In this document: one piece after another, positions 17,376-26,285 of the stretch
Position numbering within the stretch: position 1 is the stretch's first letter
How the letters are laid out: every line of letters starts with the position of its first letter
Source: DASXQK01 sp963757155
GTDB taxonomy: Bacteria; Pseudomonadota; Alphaproteobacteria; Dongiales; Dongiaceae
Direction of reading: 5' to 3'
Assembly: GCA_963757155.1 (NCBI GenBank)
Contig: CAVWQS010000009.1
Location: forward strand, 558,001 to 622,000
Length of the DNA stretch: 64,000 nucleotides
Notes under the pieces: model-generated
Databases searched by the model: none
What the model was told of the DNA's origin: nothing
Seen by the model: the letters and a program-made list of their open reading frames with translations, nothing else
Translations under genes and position numbers: made by a program

Positions 17376-18308
17376 TCAAGGACGCATCAGCTCCAGCGAG
17401 ACGGCGGAGAGCTCGATCGTCACCGGCAGGCGGGCGATGATGTCGCCGTCGCCTTGCACGGGATCGCCCGGCGGGCCGTCGATGACGACGCGCTGGCCGA
17501 CGACGATCTCGATGTCGGGAAGCTTCGCAAGATTCCCCATGCCAAGAGCGATCGCATAGCGCAGCGTGCGGAAGATGCCGCCGCGGCGGAACAGGCAGAC
17601 ATGAAGCTCGGCCCGGTCGAGGCGGGCGTCCGGCGCCACGACGAAGCGCCCGCCGTAATAGCGGCCGCGGGCGACGACGACCGAGGCGGCCTCATATGCG
17701 GCGCCGTCGATGCTCACGCGATAGACGGGAAAGGGAAATCGGACGAGCTGGCGCAGCATCTCCAGGACATAGGCGCCCTTGCCGATGAGCCGCTTCACGC
17801 GGGGCGAGACTCCCGCCACCACATGGGCATCGAATCCGACGCCCGCCATCATGACGAAGCCCCGGCCATTGGCGATGCCGGGGCGGCAGAGAAGCGGCCG
17901 GCCTCTCACCGCCGCCTGGGCCGCCTGCGCCAGCGTCTCGATGCCGAGCTCGGCCGCCAGCACATTGGCCGTCCCCAGGGGAATGAGCGCCAGCCGCCCG
18001 CCACCCGCCGCGAGCCGGCCATTGGCCGCCTCATTGGCCGTGCCGTCGCCGCCGGCGATGATCAGCGTCTGCTCCCGCGGCGCGTCGTAGGCCAGGCGCT
18101 CGGCATCGCCGCGCGCCGTGGTGCGCTCGAGATCCACGGTCTCTCCCGCCCCTTGCAGCAGCGCCAGGGCTGTTGCGAGGCGCTTCGCCTTGCGCCTTCC
18201 GGCCGTTGGATTGAACACCACGGCCAAACGGTTTGGCACCGCGGCCAGGCTTCGGGCACCACTTCTGCGGGCACCCAGCGGCACCACTTCTGTCATCGGA
18301 CCATCCAT
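17376..18308 (-). CDS. diacylglycerol-kinase-family lipid kinase
   Basis: This 310-residue protein belongs to the DAGK/YegS family, which phosphorylates diacylglycerol or similar lipids using ATP. The nucleotide-binding start VVFNPTAGRRKAKRLA (about residue 30) and the glycine-rich IIAGGDGTANEAANG (about residue 82) are diagnostic, followed by IPLGTANVLAAELG. The C-terminal beta-sandwich domain is present. It is divergent from a PlcP-like phospholipase gene followed by a glycosyltransferase; PlcP releases diacylglycerol, so this kinase could return it to phosphatidic acid. That link is inference from context. The start may be ATG 18308 or ATG 18296. Confidence 0.8.
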   Translation of the reverse strand: MDGPMTEVVPLGARRSGARSLAAVPNRLAVVFNPTAGRRKAKRLATALALLQGAGETVDLERTTARGDAERLAYDAPREQTLIIAGGDGTANEAANGRLAAGGGRLALIPLGTANVLAAELGIETLAQAAQAAVRGRPLLCRPGIANGRGFVMMAGVGFDAHVVAGVSPRVKRLIGKGAYVLEMLRQLVRFPFPVYRVSIDGAAYEAASVVVARGRYYGGRFVVAPDARLDRAELHVCLFRRGGIFRTLRYAIALGMGNLAKLPDIEIVVGQRVVIDGPPGDPVQGDGDIIARLPVTIELSAVSLELMRP

Positions 18309-18395
18309 CTCGACACTTTCGATAACATCGCCATGTCAGTCCAACGACAAGATGATGAATATTTTGCGAAGCAAAACTATATCGCGCATTTTCGT

Positions 18396-18424
18396 TTGAG
18401 CGCCCTACCGAATATTGATATAGC
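18396..18424 (+). promoter_or_regulatory. sigma-70-type promoter candidate for the plcP-like gene
   Basis: TTGAGC (18396-18401), a 17-base spacer and TATAGC (18419-18424) lie 31 bases before the ATG at 18456. A 6-bp inverted repeat TTTTGC-GAA-GCAAAA at 18362-18376 sits just upstream of the -35 box and may be an operator. The promoter position excludes the upstream ATG at 18333 as the main start. No convincing Pho box was found. Confidence 0.5.
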
Positions 18425-18455
18425 ACGAACGAGCCTCACGATAGCCGGCGCATTC

Positions 18456-19241
18456 ATGAACACGATCGCAACGGCCAATCGCTATCGTTCGATCTGGATC
18501 AGCGACATCCATCTCGGCACCAAGGGCTGCAAGGCCGAATTCCTCCTCGATTTCCTGAAGCATACCGAGTCCGATTATCTCTATCTCGTCGGGGACATCA
18601 TCGATTGCTGGCGCCTCCGGCGCAGCTGGTATTGGACTCAGAGCCACAACGATGTGGTGCAGAAGCTGCTGCGCAAGGCGCGCAAGGGCACCAAGGTGAT
18701 CTATGTGCCCGGCAACCATGACGAGCCGCTGCGCGACTATACCGACATGCAGTTCGGCGGCGTCACGATCCTCGAAGAGACGATCCATGAGACCGCCGAT
18801 GGACGGCGCTTCCTCATCATGCATGGCGACAAGTTCGACGGCATCGTCAAATACGCCCGCTGGCTCGCCATTCTCGGCGACCATGCCTACAACCTCCTTC
18901 TCACCGTCAACCACTGGTACAACCTCTGGCGCCGCAAGTTCGGCTATCCCTATTGGTCGCTCTCCTCCTACATCAAGCGCCGGGTCAAGGACGCCGTCAG
19001 CTATATCGACGATTTCGAGGTGGCGCTGGCCGATGAGGCGCGCCGGCGCGGGGTCGACGGCGTGATCTGCGGCCATATCCACAAGGCCGAGATCCGCGAG
19101 TTCGGCTCCATCCTCTATTGCAACGACGGCGATTGGGTCGAGAGCTGCACGGCCCTGGTGGAGCATCCCGACGGCCGGCTCGAGATCCTGGAATGGGCGA
19201 GCCTGCGCAGCTTCTCGATGCTGAGCCTGGCCACGAGCTGA
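18456..19241 (+). CDS. plcP: PlcP-like metallophosphoesterase (phospholipase C / LpxH-like)
   Basis: This 261-residue calcineurin-like phosphoesterase shows the full metal-site series: SDIHLG (about residue 14), GDIIDCW, GNHDE, MHGD and CGHIHKAE. Database naming often follows LpxH (UDP-diacylglucosamine diphosphatase). In alphaproteobacteria, however, this type followed directly by a GT4 glycosyltransferase is the PlcP-Agt arrangement, which under phosphate limitation cleaves phosphatidylcholine or other phospholipids to diacylglycerol for glycolipid synthesis. Here the stop codon overlaps the next gene's ATG (TGATG), supporting the pairing. A lipid kinase is divergent. The PlcP assignment is from context; an LpxH role cannot be excluded. 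Confidence 0.65.
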   Translation: MNTIATANRYRSIWISDIHLGTKGCKAEFLLDFLKHTESDYLYLVGDIIDCWRLRRSWYWTQSHNDVVQKLLRKARKGTKVIYVPGNHDEPLRDYTDMQFGGVTILEETIHETADGRRFLIMHGDKFDGIVKYARWLAILGDHAYNLLLTVNHWYNLWRRKFGYPYWSLSSYIKRRVKDAVSYIDDFEVALADEARRRGVDGVICGHIHKAEIREFGSILYCNDGDWVESCTALVEHPDGRLEILEWASLRSFSMLSLATS

Positions 19242-20260
19242 TGCGCATCGTCATTGTTTCGGACGCCTGGCTGCCGCAGGTGAACGGCGTCGTGCGCACG
19301 CTGATGCGCACGGTGGAGGAGCTGGGCCAGCTCGGCCATGAGACCAAGGTCATCTCCCCCGACCTGTTCACCAGCTTCCCCTGCCCCACCTATCCCGAGA
19401 TCCGCCTGGCGGTGCTGCCGCGGCGGCGCCTGGCGCAGCTGATCGATTCCTTTCAGCCCTGCGCCATCCATCTCTCGACGGAAGGGCCGCTGGGCATGGC
19501 CGCGCGGCGCTATTGCCTGCGCCGCGGCCTGCCCTTCACCACCGCCTTCCACACGCGCTTCCCCGAATATGTGAAGGCGCGGATCGGCCTGCCGCTGCCC
19601 ATCGGCTATGCGGCGCTGCGCCGCTTCCACGCCCCGGCGAGCGGGGTGATGGTGGCGACGGCGAGCCTGGAGCAGGATCTGGCGAAGCGCGGCTTCCGTA
19701 ATCTGCGGCGCTGGACCCGGGGCGTCGATACCGAGCTCTTCCACCCCCGCGAGAAATCCTTCCTCGACCTGCCGCGCCCGGTGCATCTCTTCGTCGGGCG
19801 GGTGGCGGTGGAGAAGAACATCGAGGCCTTCCTGAAGCTCGACCTGCCCGGCAGCAAAATCGTGGTCGGCGGCGGCCCGCAGCTCCCCGAGCTCAGCCGG
19901 CGCTATCCCGAGGTGCGATTCGCCGGCCCCCGCGAAGGCGAGGATCTGGCCTGCCACTATGCCGCGGCCGATGTCTTCGTCTTCCCCAGCCGCACCGACA
20001 CCTTCGGCCTGGTGCTGCTGGAGGCGCTGGCCTCCGGCGTGCCGGTGGCCGCCTTTCCGGTGCCAGGACCCCTGGATGTGGTCAACGGCTTCGGCGTCGG
20101 CTTCCTCGAGGAGGATCTGGCCTCGGCCGCCCGCCACGCCCTCACGGTTTCCCCCCAGGCCTGCCGCGACTTCGCGCTGCAATTCTCCTGGCGGCGCTCG
20201 GCGGAACAGTTCCTGGGCAATCTCCAGCCCTTCGATCCGGCCATCAACAAACCGGCTTAG
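19241..20260 (+). CDS. GT4-family glycosyltransferase, probably glycolipid-forming (Agt-like)
   Basis: This 339-residue GT-B enzyme has the N-terminal Rossmann start RIVIVSDAWLPQVNGVVRTL, typical of diacylglycerol and PI-type glycosyltransferases. The C-terminal domain carries LFVGRVAVEKNIEAFL, then FVFPSRTDTFGLVLLEALAS with the nucleotide-sugar-binding E-x7-E region. It is translationally coupled to the PlcP-like gene (one-base overlap), so the likely acceptor is diacylglycerol released by PlcP and the product a phosphorus-free glycolipid. The sugar donor cannot be read from sequence. The start is ATG 19241. Confidence 0.7.
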   Translation: MRIVIVSDAWLPQVNGVVRTLMRTVEELGQLGHETKVISPDLFTSFPCPTYPEIRLAVLPRRRLAQLIDSFQPCAIHLSTEGPLGMAARRYCLRRGLPFTTAFHTRFPEYVKARIGLPLPIGYAALRRFHAPASGVMVATASLEQDLAKRGFRNLRRWTRGVDTELFHPREKSFLDLPRPVHLFVGRVAVEKNIEAFLKLDLPGSKIVVGGGPQLPELSRRYPEVRFAGPREGEDLACHYAAADVFVFPSRTDTFGLVLLEALASGVPVAAFPVPGPLDVVNGFGVGFLEEDLASAARHALTVSPQACRDFALQFSWRRSAEQFLGNLQPFDPAINKPA

Positions 20261-20278
20261 GCGCTCCCTTTTATTCTC

Positions 20279-20307
20279 TTGACATTCGACGTTTTTTGCG
20301 TATAGAT
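20279..20307 (+). promoter_or_regulatory. strong sigma-70-type promoter
   Basis: TTGACA (20279-20284), 16 bases, then TATAGAT (20301-20307), set in an unusually AT-rich stretch for this genome. It would drive the GT2 and asparagine-synthase-like genes downstream, leaving a 5' leader of about 220 bases. Confidence 0.6.
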
Positions 20308-20538
20308 AAATATACGATCGGCCTGCGCCGGCACCACGCCCTCATCGATATCGAACAAAGCGACGGCGAGTCGAACGGCGCCCGGACAACGTCCTGTCAG
20401 CGCGATTGCCGCTCCCCTCCGTTTGCCTTCATCCGGAGGCCCGAATGACTGCAGATTCCCTGCAGAAGCAGATCGCGATGCCCGTTCACCCCAGTCTTGC
20501 CTTGCCAGCCGGGCCGGGCAATGTTACCCGCCGGACGC

Positions 20539-21507
20539 ATGGAAGACAGCCCCACCACCATCACCAAGCTCTCCGTCCTGATCCCCGTGCTGAACGAGGC
20601 CGACAATCTCCCGGCCCTGCATGAGCATCTGACCGCGGCGCTGGAGAAGCTCGGCCATGATTGGGAGGTCGTGCTGGCCAATGACGGCTCCACCGACGGC
20701 TCGGCCGAGGTGCTCGACCGGATCGCCGCGGCCGACAAGCGCTTCAAGGTCGTGCATCTCCGGCGCAATTTCGGCCAGACGGCGGCGCTGATGGCCGCCC
20801 TCGACCATTCCTCGGGCGACATCATCATCATGATGGATGCCGATCTGCAGAACGACGCCAGCGACATCGTCCATCTGCTGGCCAAGCTGGGGGAGGGCTA
20901 CGACGTCGTCTCCGGCTGGCGGCGGGAGCGGCGCGATACGGAATGGGGCCGGGGCTGGCCCTCCCGGGTGGTCAACCGCTACATCTCCTGGATGACGGGC
21001 GTGCATCTCCATGACTACGGCTGCACTCTCAAGGCCTATCGGCGCTGGGCGCTGGAGAACGTCCGCCTCTATGGCGAGATGCATCGCTATATCCCGATCT
21101 ATGCCAGCTGGGAGGGGGCGCGGGTGACCGAGCTGCCCGTCGTCCACCACCCCCGCCTGCACGGCCAGTCGAAATACGGCTTCTCGCGCATCCCCAGGGT
21201 GGCCCTCGACCTGCTGGTGATCTTCTTCTTCGACAAGGCGCTGGACCGGCCGATGCAGTTCTTCGGCAAGATCGGGCTCTATTCCCTGGGCGCGGGCTTC
21301 CTCGCCGGGCTCTATGCGGTCTGGCTGCGCTTCGCCGAGGACACCTCCTTCATCAAGACCCCGCTGCCGCTGCTGGTCGTGCTGCTGACGGTGACAGCCC
21401 TGCTCTGCATCTTCTTCGGCGTCATCGCCGAGATCCAGATGCGGACCTATTACGAGAGCCGCGGCAAGCGCGCCTATATCGTGCGCAAGACGATCAACAT
21501 CGATTAG
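20539..21507 (+). CDS. GT2 glycosyltransferase with C-terminal membrane helices (ArnC/DPM-like)
   Basis: This protein of about 322 residues has a GT-A domain: KLSVLIPVLNEADNLPAL, the VLANDGSTDGS loop, and the metal-binding MMDADLQND. Two C-terminal transmembrane helices follow (LYSLGAGFLAGLYAVWL and PLLVVLLTVTALLCIFFGV). This layout fits enzymes that load a sugar onto undecaprenyl or dolichyl phosphate. Ten bases after its stop comes an asparagine-synthase-like amidotransferase, and a GT83-like transferase that could use a lipid-linked sugar lies 3 kb downstream. ATG 20539 is chosen; ATG 20521 and TTG 20497 are in frame. Confidence 0.75.
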   Translation: MEDSPTTITKLSVLIPVLNEADNLPALHEHLTAALEKLGHDWEVVLANDGSTDGSAEVLDRIAAADKRFKVVHLRRNFGQTAALMAALDHSSGDIIIMMDADLQNDASDIVHLLAKLGEGYDVVSGWRRERRDTEWGRGWPSRVVNRYISWMTGVHLHDYGCTLKAYRRWALENVRLYGEMHRYIPIYASWEGARVTELPVVHHPRLHGQSKYGFSRIPRVALDLLVIFFFDKALDRPMQFFGKIGLYSLGAGFLAGLYAVWLRFAEDTSFIKTPLPLLVVLLTVTALLCIFFGVIAEIQMRTYYESRGKRAYIVRKTINID

Positions 21508-21517
21508 GAGAAGGGCC

Positions 21518-23431
21518 TTGTGCGGCTTAGCCGGCTTCCTGCGCGACCCCGATCGGCCGAGGGCCGAGGATGAGGCGCTGCTGCGAGGCATGCTGGCGCC
21601 CATCGCTTATCGCGGTCCGGATGCGACGGGAATCCATGTCGGCGGCCCCATCGCCTTCGGCCATCTGCGTCTCGCCATCATCGATCTCAACGGCGGCCAT
21701 CAGCCCCGCATCGACCCGCTCACCGGCGATGCCCTGATCTACAACGGCGAGATCTACGGCTTCACCGCTCTGGCCGCCGAGCTGGTGGCGGCGGGGGTCA
21801 ATCTCATCGACCGTAGCGATACCGAGGTGCTGTTCCGCCTGCTCCAGCGGGACGGCGTGGCCGCGACCCTGGAGAAGATCGACGGCATGTTCACCTTCGC
21901 CTTCTATGAGGCGAAGACCGGCAGCCTGCATCTCGCCCGCGACCGCTTCGGGGAGAAGCCGCTCTATTACGCTGAGCCCAACGGCACCTTCGTCTTCGGC
22001 TCCGAGCCCCGCGCCGTGCTGGCCCATCCCGCCTGCCGCGATCTGCCGGTCGATCCCGGCGCCGTGGCGAGCTTCCTCGCCTTCGAATATCTGCCGGGTC
22101 AGAACGGGCTGCGCCGCGGCCTGAAGAAGCTCCCCGCCGGCCATGTCCTGACCCATGCGAAGGGACGCTCGGAGATCCGCTGCTACTGGCGCCCCGACCC
22201 CGATGAGGATGGCGCGGCCCGGGTCGGCGAGAGCGAGGGCCAGCGGCTGGAGCGGCTCGAAGCCCTCCTCGATGCCGGGGTGCGCGACCGGCTGATCGCC
22301 GATGTGCCGGTGGGGGTGTTCCTCTCCGGCGGCATCAATTCCTCCCTGATCGCCGCCTTCGTCGCCCGCCATGCGCCGGGGCTGACCGCCCTCACGGTCG
22401 CCGTGCCGGGCACCAGCTATGACGAGACGCCGGCGGCCAAGGCGCTGGCGCGGAGCCTCGGCCTCACCCATGAGGTGGTGGCGCTGGACGAGGCGGCGCT
22501 GCTCGACGCCTTCCAGGCGGTGACGGCGCGGATGGACGAGCCGCTGGCGGATTCCTCGCTGCTGCCGACCTGGGTGCTGAGCCGCGCGGCGCGGCGCCAT
22601 GTGACCGTGGCGCTCGGCGGCGACGGGGCCGATGAGCTCTTCGCCGGCTATATCAGCTTCAAGGCCAATCGCGGTGCGGGGGCGCTGGCCCGTCTGCCCG
22701 CCGGGCTCGGCCTGGCGGCGCGGCGGATGCTGACCGGCCTGCCCCATGGCTCCGGCTATATGAGCGGCGGATTTCTGCTGCGCCAGCTGAGCCAGGGCAG
22801 CGGCCTCGACCCGGCCCGGCAATGGGCGGCCTGCATGGCGCCCTTCGCGCCGGAGGAGCTGGATCGGCTATGGCGGCCCGAGGCGCTGTCGGCCGCGACG
22901 GCGAGCCTCGAGGACCCCATCGCCGAGCGCCTGGCCGCGCGGGGCAACCGGCCCTGGTCGACCGCCGAGCTGATCCATCTCTTCGCCACCACCTATCTGC
23001 CCGAAGATATTCTCCAGAAGGTGGACCGCGCCTCGATGTATGTGAGCCTGGAGGTCCGCGCGCCCTATCTCGGCCGGGCTTTCGCCGAATATGCCCTCAG
23101 CCTCCCTTCGCGCGACAAGCTCCGCGGCCTCAAGACCAAGCTGCTGCTGAAGAAGCTGGCGCTGCGCCATCTGCCGCGCGAGATCGTCGAGCGGCGCAAG
23201 CATGGCTTCGCAGTGCCGCTCGCCCGCCTCCTGCGCGAGGCGCTGAAGGCGCCGGTGGGCGAGGCGATCCTGGGCGCCGGCTCGCCCCTGGTCGAATGGT
23301 TCGAGCGCGCAGCCGTCGAGCGCCTCTGGTCGGAGCATCAGTCCGGCAGGCGCGATCATCGCAAGAAGCTCTGGACCTTGTTCTGCCTGGCGACCGCCGT
23401 GCGCAATACGGCGCCGGGCATGGTGCACTGA
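21518..23431 (+). CDS. asnB: asparagine synthase (glutamine-hydrolysing)-like amidotransferase
   Basis: This 637-residue protein has an N-terminal class II glutaminase domain and a C-terminal synthase domain. The start must be the TTG at 21518, because the catalytic Cys has to be residue 2 (M-CGLAGFLRD); AGGAG lies about 8 bases upstream. IAYRGPDATG and YNGEIYG are the glutamine-pocket motifs. The ATP-pyrophosphatase loop reads FLSGGINSS, with Asn where most homologues have Asp (SGGxDSS). The later region VDRASMYVSLEVRAPYL is intact. Such proteins in polysaccharide loci often amidate sugars or acids instead of making asparagine. It follows the GT2 gene by 10 bases, so they probably share an operon. 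Confidence 0.85.
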   Translation: MCGLAGFLRDPDRPRAEDEALLRGMLAPIAYRGPDATGIHVGGPIAFGHLRLAIIDLNGGHQPRIDPLTGDALIYNGEIYGFTALAAELVAAGVNLIDRSDTEVLFRLLQRDGVAATLEKIDGMFTFAFYEAKTGSLHLARDRFGEKPLYYAEPNGTFVFGSEPRAVLAHPACRDLPVDPGAVASFLAFEYLPGQNGLRRGLKKLPAGHVLTHAKGRSEIRCYWRPDPDEDGAARVGESEGQRLERLEALLDAGVRDRLIADVPVGVFLSGGINSSLIAAFVARHAPGLTALTVAVPGTSYDETPAAKALARSLGLTHEVVALDEAALLDAFQAVTARMDEPLADSSLLPTWVLSRAARRHVTVALGGDGADELFAGYISFKANRGAGALARLPAGLGLAARRMLTGLPHGSGYMSGGFLLRQLSQGSGLDPARQWAACMAPFAPEELDRLWRPEALSAATASLEDPIAERLAARGNRPWSTAELIHLFATTYLPEDILQKVDRASMYVSLEVRAPYLGRAFAEYALSLPSRDKLRGLKTKLLLKKLALRHLPREIVERRKHGFAVPLARLLREALKAPVGEAILGAGSPLVEWFERAAVERLWSEHQSGRRDHRKKLWTLFCLATAVRNTAPGMVH

Positions 23432-23436
23432 CGCCC

Positions 23437-24327
23437 TTACGGGGCCGGCGCCAGGATCTGCCCGGGGAACAAGGGCGCGCCCTCGATCTCCACCGGCTCG
23501 ACCGACCAGAGATGTCCCGCCATGTCGGCGCCGGTGGAAAGGCCCTGATGGCCGCCGTCGGTGACATAGAGGGTGCGGCCGGCGAAGGCGCAATTGGTCG
23601 GGATCACCCCCACCGGCAGGAACCCGCCATAGCTGCCGTCCGGGCGGATGATGTCCAGCCCCGCCGCCGTGACGCCGGTGATGTAGAAATCGCCGTTGGC
23701 CGCGATCTTAAATCCGTCCGGCACCGATGTCGCCGGCAGGGTGCAGAGCAGGGTCACCTTCCCATCGGCGGTCCGCCGCTTCACCGCCCGGGTATAGGAT
23801 TCGACCCAGACCACGCTGCCGTCGGCCTCGACCGCGATCCCATTGGGGTAGACCGGCGGCAGTTCGACCAGCAGCTCGCCGCTGCCGTCCGGCCGCAGCC
23901 TGTAGATGGCGCCGCCGTCGGGGCGATTGACGGGATCATAGGGCCCGCCGGGATCGGTGAAGTAGAGGCTGCCGTCGGGGCCAAAGGCCAGGTCGTTCGG
24001 CGCTTTCAAGGCGCGACCGTCGATCCGGGTCGCCAGAACCTCGACCTTGCCCTCGGGGCTCACGCGCTGGATCGAGGGTGGGCGCTGGTCCGCCGCGCGC
24101 CAGGGCCCCACGACGCCGCCGTTCTGCGTGACGTAGAGGGCGCCGTCGCCGCCTGAGATGACCGCGTTGGGTCCACCGCCGACCACCGCGAATGACTCGA
24201 CCTCCCGGCCCGGCGCCCAGACCGAGATGCGGCTACGATAGGTCTCGACGAAGATGACGCGGCCGTCCGGCAACAGGGCCGGTCCTTCGGGCCATCCCAA
24301 TCCATCGGCAAGACGCGTGGTCTTCAT
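23437..24327 (-). CDS. SMP-30/gluconolactonase-family protein
   Basis: This 296-residue six-bladed beta-propeller belongs to the SMP-30 / gluconolactonase / LRE family, whose members hydrolyse sugar lactones using a bound divalent metal. Metal-site features are GWPEGPALLPDG (Glu), the APNDLAFGPDGSLYFTDP blade (Asn) and TSVPDGFKIAANGDFYI (Asp). The start is ATG 24327, preceded by GGGGAG at ideal distance; an ATG 30 bases earlier is less well supported. It is convergent with the asparagine-synthase-like gene (5-base gap) and just downstream of the GT83-like transferase on the same strand. The substrate is unknown. Confidence 0.8.
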   Translation of the reverse strand: MKTTRLADGLGWPEGPALLPDGRVIFVETYRSRISVWAPGREVESFAVVGGGPNAVISGGDGALYVTQNGGVVGPWRAADQRPPSIQRVSPEGKVEVLATRIDGRALKAPNDLAFGPDGSLYFTDPGGPYDPVNRPDGGAIYRLRPDGSGELLVELPPVYPNGIAVEADGSVVWVESYTRAVKRRTADGKVTLLCTLPATSVPDGFKIAANGDFYITGVTAAGLDIIRPDGSYGGFLPVGVIPTNCAFAGRTLYVTDGGHQGLSTGADMAGHLWSVEPVEIEGAPLFPGQILAPAP

Positions 24328-24368
24328 CTTCTCCCCTTGAGCAGACATCCGCTCCAATGCGCCCTTTC

Positions 24369-26087
24369 TCAGGGCGCCGCCGCCGGGCGGAAAACCACCA
24401 TCGAGATGCGCCGGCCCTTGCTGTAGTTGAAGCCCTCGATCACCGGGCCGCGCTGAAACCGGAGGCCCAGCTTCTCGGCCTGCTTGGTGAAAAAGAATTC
24501 GAGCTGGGAATCGACGAAGGCGAGGCGGCAGCCGCCGGGCTTCAGGAAATCGACGGCGCCGAAGGGATCGGTGAGCTTCGTCTCCGTGCCGAGGAGGAAG
24601 ACCAGGCTCGGCTCGTCATAGCCCACCGAGGCGACCATCGGATGGGGGCAGCCGGCCGCCTCCACCACCCGCGCCAGCTGGACGCTGGGAAAGAGCGGAA
24701 TCATCGCCGGCAGAGCGATTCCGGCGACGGCAATGCCCATGAGGATGCTGGCGGCCGAGGCGCGCAGGAGGGCGGCTTCCGCGCCCTCCGCTTCGTAGCG
24801 CCGCCAGGCGAGGAATCCGAGCACCGTCGCAGCCAGCGCGAAGGGCCAGGCCAGCAGCCCCAGATCGCCGGTGAGATAGACGAGCCCGGCGATCGCCAGG
24901 CCTGAGAGGATCAGCGGGATCAGGAACCAGCCCACCGTGCCCAGCACCAGCCAGCGATTGCGGGAGAGCTTGCCGGAGTCGATGGCCTCGGCGATCAGGA
25001 TCGCGATGGCGGGATAGAGCGGCAGCACGTAATGGGGCAGCTTGGTCGGCACCAGCTCGAAGATGATCCAGGCCGGCACGATCCAGGCCAGCAGGAAGCG
25101 TACCCAGGGCTCGCGCCGCAGCGCCCAGGCGCGGGGGGCGGCCAGCGTCGCCAGCACGGCGGCGGGAAAGAAGGTGACGACGAAGAGCACGAGATAATAG
25201 CCCGGCGGCGCGCCGTGGGATTCCTGCCCCTCCGCCACCTTGCCCAGCATGTCGTGGCCGATGGAATCGGCGAAGAAGCTCATGCCCGTCCGGCTGACGA
25301 TGGCCGCTACCCAGGGCAGCAGCAGCACGACCAGCCAGATGACTCCCGGGATCGGCCGCAGCGTCCAGACCCAGCGGATCGACCGGTCGGTCACGACGAG
25401 GACCGCGGCGATCAGACCCATGAACAGCAGGATGAAGGGACCTTTCAGCAGCACGCCGGCGGCGATGGCGGTCCAGAAGATGGCGGGCAGCAGCCAGCCC
25501 TTTGCAGTTTCTGGCGTTCGGCGCTCCGCCAGATAGATCCGCGCCATGGCGCCGAGGGCGGCGAGGAAGACCGCCATCAGCACCTCATCGGTGCGGGCGA
25601 GACGGCCCTGCAGGTCGAACATCACGGAGGCCGCGAGCATGAGCGCAGCCAGCACGGCGGGGCGGCGGCCGATGAAGGCGAGCGCCGTCCAATAGGTGAG
25701 CAGCACGGCGGCGACTGCCCCGATCAGGGAGGGGATGCGATAGACCCAGATGCTGGTCATCGCCGAGGGCATGCCCAGCGCCACGGCGGTCTTCACCACG
25801 CCGGCCTGGAGCCAGTTGATCCCGGCGGGCTTCTTGTAGAAATCCTGTTCCTGATAATGGATGTCGACGTAATTGCCGCTCTCGATCATCTGCTTGCTGA
25901 TCTGGGCGAAGAGCGCCTCGTCGCGATCGATGGGCGGGAGCCCGAAGAAGCCGGGCAGGATCGCAAGGAGGGTGACGATGGTCAGCAGCAGGGCGGCGGC
26001 CCGGTGGCTGGCCGCCGCGCGATCGAGCAGGCCCAGAAGCGTGACCGGCGATCGCGCGATGGGTGGCTGCGGCGGAGCGGTCGCCAT
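24369..26087 (-). CDS. GT39/GT83-type membrane glycosyltransferase (ArnT-like)
   Basis: This 572-residue GT-C enzyme has about 12 membrane helices. The first periplasmic loop contains GLPPIDRDEALFAQISKQM, the conserved Asp-Glu motif of the ArnT/PMT group, followed by HYQEQDFYKKPAGINWLQ, also typical of ArnT. These enzymes transfer a sugar from a polyprenyl-phosphate carrier to lipid A or other envelope acceptors. A GT2 enzyme of the kind that makes such a donor is encoded 3-5 kb away. No arnA or arnB genes are seen, so 4-aminoarabinose specifically is not supported. The start is ATG 26087. Confidence 0.8.
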   Translation of the reverse strand: MATAPPQPPIARSPVTLLGLLDRAAASHRAAALLLTIVTLLAILPGFFGLPPIDRDEALFAQISKQMIESGNYVDIHYQEQDFYKKPAGINWLQAGVVKTAVALGMPSAMTSIWVYRIPSLIGAVAAVLLTYWTALAFIGRRPAVLAALMLAASVMFDLQGRLARTDEVLMAVFLAALGAMARIYLAERRTPETAKGWLLPAIFWTAIAAGVLLKGPFILLFMGLIAAVLVVTDRSIRWVWTLRPIPGVIWLVVLLLPWVAAIVSRTGMSFFADSIGHDMLGKVAEGQESHGAPPGYYLVLFVVTFFPAAVLATLAAPRAWALRREPWVRFLLAWIVPAWIIFELVPTKLPHYVLPLYPAIAILIAEAIDSGKLSRNRWLVLGTVGWFLIPLILSGLAIAGLVYLTGDLGLLAWPFALAATVLGFLAWRRYEAEGAEAALLRASAASILMGIAVAGIALPAMIPLFPSVQLARVVEAAGCPHPMVASVGYDEPSLVFLLGTETKLTDPFGAVDFLKPGGCRLAFVDSQLEFFFTKQAEKLGLRFQRGPVIEGFNYSKGRRISMVVFRPAAAP

Positions 26088-26285
26088 TCAGTCTGTGTTC
26101 CCTGGCTATCTAGCCGGCAGCCGCGGTTCATCGCATTCGACCGGCCGGAAATCAAGCGGCCGATGGTCGCCGGACAACCTAACGCCATGGCGCGCCTAGC
26201 GAAATCGGCGCGGAAAGCCCCGCTTTCCTTTGCGTCCGGCAGCGCGCCATGTTAACCCCCGGCAGCAATTCTCCAGAGGCCCTGC

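Noticed and set aside
18290..18313. Possible Pho box upstream of the lipid kinase and plcP-like genes
   Set aside because: Only one CTGTCAT half-site is present (18290-18296); the sequence 4 bases on does not match a second half, and it overlaps a possible start codon.
17454..18455. N-terminal extension of the PlcP-like protein into the preceding region
   Set aside because: The frame is open but antisense to the lipid kinase, and a promoter at 18396-18424 lies downstream of the alternative ATG at 18333.
24369..26087. Specific 4-amino-4-deoxyarabinose (ArnT) function
   Set aside because: The motif fits the ArnT/PMT group, but none of arnA, arnB, arnD or arnE/F is nearby, so the sugar cannot be named.
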